Below are positions 34,601 through 64,000 of a stretch of 64,000 nucleotides of DNA, in pieces (the stretch's first letter is position 1; each line of letters starts with the position of its first letter). The DNA is from Centroberyx gerrardi. Lineage: Eukaryota; Chordata; Actinopteri; Beryciformes; Berycidae. The stretch lies in contig NC_136013.1 in NCBI RefSeq assembly GCF_048128805.1, positions 5,752,602 through 5,816,601 on the forward strand, given 5' to 3'. Below the pieces are notes generated by a model, which did not search any database, had not been told where the DNA came from, and saw only the letters and a list, made by a program, of their open reading frames with translations. The translations under genes were made by a program, and so were the position numbers.

Positions 34601-37600
34601 TAAAAAACAGAACAGAACCTCCAAATGGTTGTTGGTAAGAGAAGATTTACCAGCCACGGGCAAAAATTTACAAGCATTTGGTTCACAGCGGGTAGTAATT
34701 TCCCCCAGTGGGCTATTTATTCTTTTCGCTGACCTTGTTTCCGAACTGCTGGACATGGCTGGTGGTGGTGTGGTTCTTCACGATCTTGAACTGCTTCACC
34801 AAGGTCTCCTTATTCAGGTCCTCCTGTTAGCATAATGTTAGAGAACAAAAAAAAACATCAGACAAAACTATTTTATATAACGAGCAACAAGATATTCCCC
34901 AAACAAATTGTCTTGAAGTGGTAATCTGTCAAATTTGCACTGCACTTCCCAGAGATCACTTGTCAATCAAACTGTGTTTTTCAGTGGATTTTAAGTTGAG
35001 TAAGGGCTTTCATGAACTGGCTATAGGTTGAGTCACTAGTGTGTTATATCAATCAGCTACAGAGGGTGGCAAAATGGGCATTTATTTATATGAAAATCTG
35101 GATTATCACTTTCATTTTCAGGATAATTAATTAAGATCTCAATTGGGTCCTATTACCCTTTTAAATGTGTGCCAGTGTGTACTTGTGTTACTACCTTAGC
35201 TGTAAATGTCTCTGCACCAATGGCACAAAAAAAAACAATTCCTGTACATTTATTAGAAATTTGAAAATCAAAATGAGTGACAAAATGAGACTGGGGAAAT
35301 GGCGCTAACCACATCAGAGTCCTCCATCCAGTTGACGCTGTACCAGTCTCCCAGGTACGTGTCTCTCTTCTCGTCGTAGTAGCAGGCGTAGGAGGATTCA
35401 TGAGAGTTGGCTGCAGTGGTAGCATACACTGAAAACAGAGGAGAGAGTATGATGTTAAGTACATTACACTTTAGTAGAATATTTTCACTTTTTTAAACAG
35501 GAAAACCTCAATTTGACTCGCATCAAGTGTCAATTTCCTTTCAATGTCAACAATCAATACAAAAAGTACTGTTAAAAAAAGTGCGACACAAAAACATCTG
35601 AAACTCTGATCGACTGTTCAGGTACTGGCATGGGGGAAATACAAAAAAAAATGCTCTGAAGAAGAAAAATATTATTTTCCATGTGGTACAGATGTTTCAG
35701 TCATGTGCACCACATTCACAGATGTCGGTGTGTAAAAATGTGATGCACACAATGTAAAAACTTCAATTCAGCACAATAAAAACAGAACTTTGATCAGTGG
35801 GAAACGGTGTGTGTGTCACATGAGGCCGAGCACATGAGAGAGTGACTTCGCCCACAGAAGTGCCACCAAACATAATGCTGACCTCAGTGATAGGCAAGAC
35901 ACGAGGGTCAAGACACGAGGGTCAAAACAAGCCCACAGATCAACCACCAAAGCTGTCTATGACATTCTTGGTAGAGCGGGCTGTTTTATTTTATTTTTTT
36001 TAATTCGGGGTCAGGGGTCGAACTGTCACAAGGAACAATCGAGTTCATCTTTGTTCCAGGCCGATCGATTGAGAACTTTTTTATTGACTAGGCCCCGTTT
36101 CATTATCTCTGTTTTGCTTTTCCTAGAAAGTGGTTCTGATGAGGTCACGTTCAACTCACCGTCAATATCAACAGGCAGGTGGTTCATCATTGACCCGGAC
36201 TCGCATGCCTCGATATAGAACACCATCTGCATGTGTGTGTGTGTGTGTGTGTGAGAAAGGAGAGTTGTGGAAAAAAAAAAAGACAAAAACAGGTTTTGTG
36301 AGCTGACACCACCATCTTCCACTACATGATTCATCAGCTGATTAGACATAATCAGTGACTAGGGGCATGCATGCACATGTGGGCCCAAAAAGTTGAAAAC
36401 AACAGCATGTTGGATCGCACCTTTTTGTATTTCTTGTTTTCGTGCATGTATGTTATGGTGTCCTGGAGGTCTTTAACGTGGAGCTGCGGAGAGAGAGAGG
36501 GAGAGAGAGAGAGGGAGAGAGAGAGAGAACAAAAGTTTAAAATTACAAATATGTGCAAATGTTTCTTTTCTTTGAGACACATATACACATTTCACCAGAT
36601 AAAACCACAGCCCCACCACCCCGTTCCTGTCACCCTCTACAGTCAGTGTACAAACCAATAAAAAAAAACGCTGAACACCACACTGATCAAAAGTAATAAG
36701 TTATAAGTAATCTTTGTCTCCACAAGGCCATGCAAAAAATTGTCAGTTATCTTAAAAAAAAACAGAGGCATGACTGTTGCACAATCACAAATTCTTGGGA
36801 GCGAGCCATTCCAGTGACTCAGGACTTTCCCGTCAGCCTTGTTAAGACGAACCGAACCAAACTGAGCAGCAGAACAACAGTTACTGTGTGGTTCGTGTTT
36901 AGGGGTAAAAACATCATTTGAGTCATTCATTTGGAGCAAGAAGTCCAGGCAGAAACATGAACGAGAGCAGGAAGTAAAGAAGTGCTCACATCATCGTTGG
37001 GAAAGGCCAGAATGCCAGGAGCCCCGTGATCGGTGAAGTAAACAAACACGTGGTCGTTGGGGCCGCTGCCAAGAGAAAGAGAAGAAGATAAAAGACCTGA
37101 TAAACCAGCTACACCCTGTTCTACCTTGGAACGGATTTACCTACTGCTCAGAATACTTTATACAGACCAACACACCCTGGAAACTTAAAGCTCTCTCCTC
37201 CAAAAAGGAAGAGATTCACTACTCTAAACCTCCTTTGTATTCCTCATCACTTGCCTCTTCAGCACTTTTCCAGAACCACCTTTGACACTTGCAGCGTCGC
37301 CCTTCAGCACTGCCAGGAAGTTTTCAGGAGTCACAGCCTACAGGATACCACCATAAATAAGGGGGCAGAAAACAAAAAAAAAAAAAAAGGTGGTTTTAAG
37401 ATCGAAATCTCACAGAAAAAGCAGTTTGTTTGAACATTATCAGCATTGCGAAGCATTGATTCGTGTGTTATGTAAAAGTAGCCTGGATTTGCACTCTTGT
37501 ACAAATATTTGGACTGCAGCACTCACATCCCCGGTGTAGTCTTTAGGAACTCCCTTGTACACGTCTGTGCCATTGGGCCTGTTGATCAATATCCCAGGGG

Positions 37601-40197
37601 TAGGGTTGCTGGAAACCAAAAAAAAAAAATATATGATTTATGTTGGCTGAGGGAAGTGAAAACGACTGACAAAACATTTTCACGCAGATGTAGCAACGAG
37701 ATGAATGATTCACCAATCAGGTGACGATGAACACAGTCGGAAACTGGTGAAAACTCCACAGCACTAAAGGTCTTTCCCTTTTTACCGGAGAATCACGTTC
37801 TGAAACCCGTAACCTCAAGGAACCTGGCCTGTCAGTAACTGCTTTGTCACAGTGATTCTGTGGGGAATTCATGTTCATCACACAAACATCATCATTTCAT
37901 ATGAAATCACTGGAAAATGTTCCAGTGTTTTTATTACTGTCAAAGCCCTGGAAACAAGCTACAACTATCAGTATTGCCATTTCAGAATTACATAATGTAT
38001 AATAAACCATATGGGCTGCCCTCTTGTCCGAGTTAACTATTAACTAAAAAACCCAATAGATCATCATACTGTGAGCCATGTTACAGCATGACAGCAGATA
38101 TAAAACAATCAATGCTGCATCACTTTCTGTAAAACTTGACCTACATTATGTCAAGGTATACACACTTAGGTGGGGAAACTAATCAAAGAATAGCGATATT
38201 ACACAACCCACCACTGTTTGTTGCTACACAAAATTAAATCAATCAGCATCTTGAATGAGCTATGATCTCAGCAACTCTATCTACACTTGGGTTTCCATCT
38301 AAAAAAACATACATATATCTATTACATAGATAATAGAAAAAGAGCAGCACCAATCCTGCGTGTGCATTTATCTTTTTTTTTCTTTTTATTACCTGGTCAG
38401 TGCTGAAACCTAATACTTAATACATAAAGTGATACATACAGTCTACTGTGCACAGTATTCAGGGATTTAATGGTAACCGTCCGAGTTCTACTTGGCCCTC
38501 ATATATTTTCAGAAATTAACAACTTTTTCATACATTTAAGCAATTTATTATGATAAAAGTATGTCGACCGTCCTTAATGTACAGCAAAAAAGTGGCTGAA
38601 AAATAATAAACAAAAAGTAAATAATTGAGTGTGAATAAATCTGAAATGTAGGGTTTTTTTTTTTTTTAGCAACAGTGCAAAAAGGCAAAGATAAAGACTG
38701 GCGGAGAAATAGGAAGAGGAGAAACTTGTTTGGCTGCTGGTCCAACTGGGCCACTGACTGACCAATCAGCTCTCACTCTGCACTGTATGTGAGGCCCTTC
38801 TGTTTCTGTCCCATGCGTGTCATTAAGTACTACGAAACTCTGTCATCAACAAGTTCCCAACATCTCATGTAATTGGCGAATAACGAGATTCTGATTCTGG
38901 CTGAAACTGATGGATGTGCATCCACTTCTGCCCTGCTATCCAGTCACCATCTGAGTAATATAACTCCAAGTCGAAGCCCTGAAGGAGCACTAAAATTAGT
39001 TCCTTGTGACTCTGCGGACAAGCCTCAGTGTCTCTCTTTAACTCAGCCTGTTTACGGTGAAGCCCGGTCTGAATACTGCCGCTCTCACAATGAACCTCAC
39101 AGCGCCTACATGCCACAGCAATGTGACAAATGCCAAGTTGATTGTATAATGATTCTGCGGCTTACAGGAGAATACAGACGGCCGTTTTTTGGAAATATGC
39201 ATAATTTAAATCATTACAATCATTTGGTTTTTGACATGCCAACCTTTTAAAAAGGCCATTGATGAAGTGCTGCAGTCTATAACAAGATTGGACAGCATCT
39301 CAAAATACAATATTTAAGGCTCTACAGAAAGCTTATATCAGAATATATCTCAAACAAGGAACAAAGGCACTGAGTCACATATGAAATCCTGTGATTATGA
39401 TCCTATGTCATGTATAAATGGCTTATAAAACCATTTATGAAACTAAAAACACATATATTTGCATACGATGTCAAATATTGAAACAATGTTTAATATGCTG
39501 ATACTTGCCCTTCCCAATACAATGACATTTGTGTGTATTTTCTATTGACTTACAAAGGGGAAAAGAAGGACAATGGAAGCCAACAAAAGGCCAAGAACTA
39601 ACACAACTTGCCTCCAATGGGGTTTGTGAACACTTTGAGGGAAAACAATAAGTCAGTGTACAACAGTGATCTGTTGTGTACCACAAAGAAAACGAGAACT
39701 CACTCCTCATTGTGTGCCAGGTCGTCGTACATCATGATCACAATCTGCTCATCTGGAACGCCATTCTTGTGGACAATCTGGTAGGCATGGCAAACATCGG
39801 CCTGAGGGGAAGCAATAAGTAGAAATCAGGAAGGCATTATCACAGTCAGTCTCTCAGCCTATTCAGAGGCTGGAAACACTTGGGATGCATTGTGGCTCCA
39901 TGGAAGGGGCTTATCTGACAGTAAAGTCAGTCATATCACAAAGCCAATAAGGAAAGGTTTCTCTCTTGAATCCAGGTAACAAAAACAGTTGGGTCATGCA
40001 CAGTGCTGACTTGATAAGGTGACATTGTGGCAGTAGTTTCATACAGTTTCATCTCTCACCTGGTGTCTGTAGTTGTACCAGCCATTGGAGCCGGCGACGA
40101 TAAGCACCCAGTTTTTGCCACCGTCTGCCTGCTGTGAGGGAAATGCGTTGGCCAGCCCGAGGCTCAGGCCCAGCAAGGCGAAGACTGACTTAAACAT
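31634..40197 (-). CDS. lgmn: Legumain (asparaginyl endopeptidase)
   Basis: Thirteen exons in transcript order: 40060-40197, 39704-39801, 37527-37608, 37255-37337, 36990-37065, 36421-36483, 36160-36226, 35310-35428, 34734-34823, 34278-34487, 33882-34052, 32524-32591, 31634-31676. The phase closes at 435 residues (human 433). Legumain is a C13 lysosomal cysteine protease that cuts after Asn (and Asp at low pH). Residues 1 to about 19 are a signal peptide ([18 protein letters not shown]). [22 protein letters not shown] opens the catalytic domain. The catalytic pair is His147 (YFTDHGAPG) and Cys188 ([14 protein letters not shown]). Asn325 in ATND matches the auto-processing site before the C-terminal prodomain, which keeps [19 protein letters not shown] and [16 protein letters not shown]. 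The mammalian RGD at 118-120 is KGD here. The intron after exon 4 starts with GC. Confidence 0.96.
32150..32390. mobile_element. truncated hAT MITE, same family as 2966-3450
   Basis: The right end reads TAGTACTCTTTCCACCACTG, the reverse complement of the other copy's left terminus. Internal blocks such as AGAGTAATCTGGCTTTACTTTG are shared in inverse orientation. The far half is missing. It lies in the last lgmn intron. Confidence 0.75.
33480..33830. repeat. probable interspersed repeat in lgmn intron
   Basis: The block from CTGCAGTAGGTAACTTTTAT to TGTTCTATGGCCTTAATCTG has a GC content and texture unlike the intron around it, with a TGTCACTCACT duplication (about 33700-33726). It looks like a dispersed teleost element, but ends are not defined. 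Confidence 0.4.
36232..36252. repeat. (GT)n microsatellite at lgmn splice acceptor
   Basis: A GT repeat on the plus strand (CA on the transcript) begins about 5 bases upstream of the acceptor of the exon that carries catalytic Cys188 (exon 36160-36226). Confidence 0.9.
36484..36530. repeat. (GAGA)n tract at lgmn splice acceptor
   Basis: On the transcript strand this is a long CT-rich tract directly before the acceptor of exon 36421-36483, so it serves as an extended polypyrimidine tract. Confidence 0.9.
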
Positions 40198-41597
40198 TTC
40201 CTTGCCTATGGATATCCTGTATGGATGACAAGGGGAATTAAACACCCTCCTTACTGCGGATACCTTTGTTTGCCAAATGCCCACTGAGTTGAGTTAAGTT
40301 TTATTTAAGCTTTATTGACTACGGGCGGACGAAAACAACAACTGCAGCTAAACATAAAGCAACACACACACACACACACACACACACAACCTGACTGCCT
40401 GGGTGTCACATGATGACGATACTTATCTTTGGAAAGCTAACGTTCGCTAGCTGGTAGCATAACAAGCTAACTTACCGACTTTTAAAAGCCTAGAATGCGA
40501 CAAGATACAAGCATGACCATAAATCACTCAGCGCAGAAAAAAAAAAACACAAGAGGAGAAAATAACTGTAATTTCGTTTACCTTCTCTTTGTTGTGGCGT
40601 ATCAAGATGACAGCGATAAGCTACATGTATCCTCCACAGGAGTCAATGGGAAATTTATATGTGCTGTCGGGAAAACAGTGCGATAGGGAATCTACTTCGG
40701 CAGCCAATCACGTCGCTCCGTGGGCGGGGCTTCACTGTAAACAGTCATGTGCTCGAACAGCCACAACATGTATAATCTAGTCTTAAAATTAAAACTAGAT
40801 TAACTATCATCTCCGGTCGGTGAACATTATCACGCAAACGACCTGTGCTACAAACAAAAATCAATCATACATTCAAATAAACATGTATTTAAGTCATTGT
40901 CCTTAAAAGACCCTATCTTCACATAACTGACATTAGTTTGATAGTGCTTGCTATGATGTATACTATTAATTCACGCCATAAAAAAATTATGTCAGCTTAA
41001 AAAGGAGGGTAAACTATTCTGCAAATGTAACTGGGTCAACTGAGTTTGCGTTGCCCCCAGTTTATTTGTAACTGTAGTACTGTGGTTGTAATACTTTAAA
41101 TTATAGGCTTATCCTGTGACAATTTTTACAATGCAGTGATTTCAGGTGGTGTATATTGAATGCACTAATTCTTTAGATTATTCAGACAGGATGTATGGCA
41201 CAATTTTTGCAAAATCTTACGCAGTTCCTTATTATCTATGTAGGTGGGCACAGTAAAGAAATGTCATATGATTCACTCACTCATAAAATACCTTAGAAAC
41301 CATAACAAACACCTTATAAAATACTAGATGAGTGCAGCTCAACAGATCAAGGGTTGCCTTTTAAACCTGTTTTCTAGGCTAACATTTTGTGTGTTGACCC
41401 AGAACTTCTAACATTGTCACTGTTAATGTTAGTGACTTGATTTCCACTCCCCAAGATGTAAATACCACCATTCTTTTAGTTTAGTCTTTTAGTTGTTGTT
41501 GTTTTTTTACTAAAACATTTTGGAAGGATCAATAAAATTCTGCATAAACAATCAGAAGAGGCATTTTAAAGAAGATATCAGCAATAAATCAAACTGT
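40198..41597. other. lgmn 5' region and lgmn-pcnx1 intergenic DNA
   Basis: The lgmn ATG is preceded by a likely 5' UTR intron. Candidate minus-strand donors are AAG/GTAAAC (exon side from 40582 up) and CG/GTAAG (about 40474), and a CACAC repeat is at 40363-40388. GC content and CpGs rise around 40680-40740 (CGCTCCGTGGGCGGGGC, a Sp1-type box at about 40718-40728), which may be the promoter. From 40790 to 41597 it is AT-rich and I see nothing definable. Confidence 0.5.
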
Positions 41598-41603
41598 TTT
41601 ATT
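41598..41603 (-). promoter_or_regulatory. pcnx1: candidate pcnx1 polyadenylation signal
   Basis: AATAAA on the minus strand about 1.1 kb past the pecanex stop codon. It would give a 3' UTR spanning 41580-42733 that contains a TA repeat (41791-41844) and a CA repeat (42360-42378). Confidence 0.4.
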
Positions 41604-41790
41604 TCTCCATATAGAAAAGAATTAAGTTAAATAGGGAAACAGTCCATCAAAAATTCGGCATCTTGTTTTCAACCGATGGTCCTTGATACATTAACCTTTG
41701 TCCCATAAATGAAAAAAAAAAGATGTAACAAAGTGTAAATACCATGTTCACAGTAATAAATATTCAAACAAAATCTTTTGTACATTGACA

Positions 41791-41844
41791 TAATATATAT
41801 ATATACATATATATATATATATTTATATTTATATATATATATAT
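41791..41844. repeat. (TA)n tract in presumed pcnx1 3' UTR
   Basis: Alternating TA over about 54 bases with a few interruptions (TATTTATATTTATA). It is self-complementary and can form a hairpin in RNA or DNA. Confidence 0.9.
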
Positions 41845-42733
41845 AATCATATACAGTAAAAAGTTCTTTTCAAGTTTATCAAACATAAAACAGTAAAATA
41901 AAAATGGCTGAAAAACAGAATGATGATTGCATTTTTTTTTCATTCCCAAGGCATCGGTAACCATGGCCATTCAGAGTCTGTAATAAATAAAATGTGATAT
42001 TATCTCAAGATTGTAGTGCATCGCTGTAAATAAAAAAAAAAATCATAGTGCAAGTTCTTTTCTCTTTGCGCAACATCATCTTGCAACTTCCAAATGAATC
42101 CAGAAGGAATGATGACAAAACAGAAGAGTATGTTGAGCACAGCACCGGCAAGTCTCCCCGACTTCGTCTATTCTACACCACAACTTCCTCTGTAGTCTTG
42201 GCAGCAAAAAAAAAAGCTTTCACATGTATGAAACCATGGCAAATATTCAATACCAGGCTTATTTGGCAAATTATTTAAAGATAAACAAAATATAATTAAT
42301 TTCCACACACTCTTAACACTCAGCTCTGTCAGAATTACAAATCAAACCTGCATTAGTTTACACACACACACACACATACAGTATGTGTGTCTGCCAACAA
42401 AATAGTCGATGAAATGCATAGAAAAGAATTACCAGTAGCAAGAACTAACTTAACAGGGCTGTTAACTGTCATGCAGCATTTCTGAGACGCAAAGCAAGGC
42501 AGATACTGTAAATGTATGCTTATGTAGTAAAGGATGTTTAATGGATGTATACTCTGCCTCCGCTTGCACTTTTCCCTGGCTTCCTTTCCCCCTCAGCAAT
42601 AAGGAACGGGGGAGGGGGGAGAGCTCCCATGTCCTTGTTGTCTGCAGGCTTCGGTGTCCTGCTCAAAGCCACGCACGTCTGGCTTTAGTTTTCGCAAAGG
42701 TGTGTGTGTGTGTGTGAGATGTGCTTGCTTGGC

Positions 42734-64000
<21,267 letters not shown>

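Overview
This window is nuclear DNA from a ray-finned fish, most likely a percomorph teleost. The genes are split into many short exons with GT-AG introns. The intergenic DNA and introns carry typical teleost repeats: hAT-type and TTAA-flanked MITEs, tRNA-derived SINE fragments, an L2/Rex-like LINE relic and many microsatellites. I rebuilt exon boundaries by hand from conserved protein sequence plus splice sites. In every gene reported the reading phase closes across all junctions present.

Layout, left to right: exon 1 of rtf1 (minus, entering from the left edge); ndufaf1 (plus, complete, 304 aa); nusap1 (minus, complete, 12 exons, 478 aa); oip5 (plus, complete, 5 exons, 177 aa); a gene-poor interval of about 9.7 kb that I interpret as the locus of the lncRNA Cyrano (oip5-as1), minus strand; chp1 (minus, 7 exons, 195 aa); lgmn (legumain, minus, 13 exons, 435 aa); and the last 28 exons (1454 aa) of a pecanex gene, most likely pcnx1 (minus, running off the right edge).

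The order rtf1-ndufaf1-nusap1-oip5-Cyrano-chp1 is the block found on human 15q15.1, with matching relative orientation of nusap1, oip5, Cyrano and chp1. It is joined here to lgmn and pcnx1, whose human orthologues are on 14q. Two gene pairs are head to head and probably share promoters: rtf1/ndufaf1 (about 1 kb apart) and nusap1/oip5 (516 bp apart, both mitotic genes).

The most notable element is a 24-base stretch at 18672-18695. On the minus strand it forms an 8mer seed match plus 12 paired 3' bases for miR-7 across a small central bulge. This is the architecture of the Cyrano site that triggers miR-7 degradation. Other points of interest are a GC-AG intron and the replacement of RGD by KGD in legumain, two TTAA-flanked foldback elements, a three-deep transposon nest in nusap1 intron 2, a minisatellite and G-quadruplex-type DNA in the Cyrano interval, paired GTT repeats around oip5 exon 3, and a 33-nt micro-exon in pcnx1.
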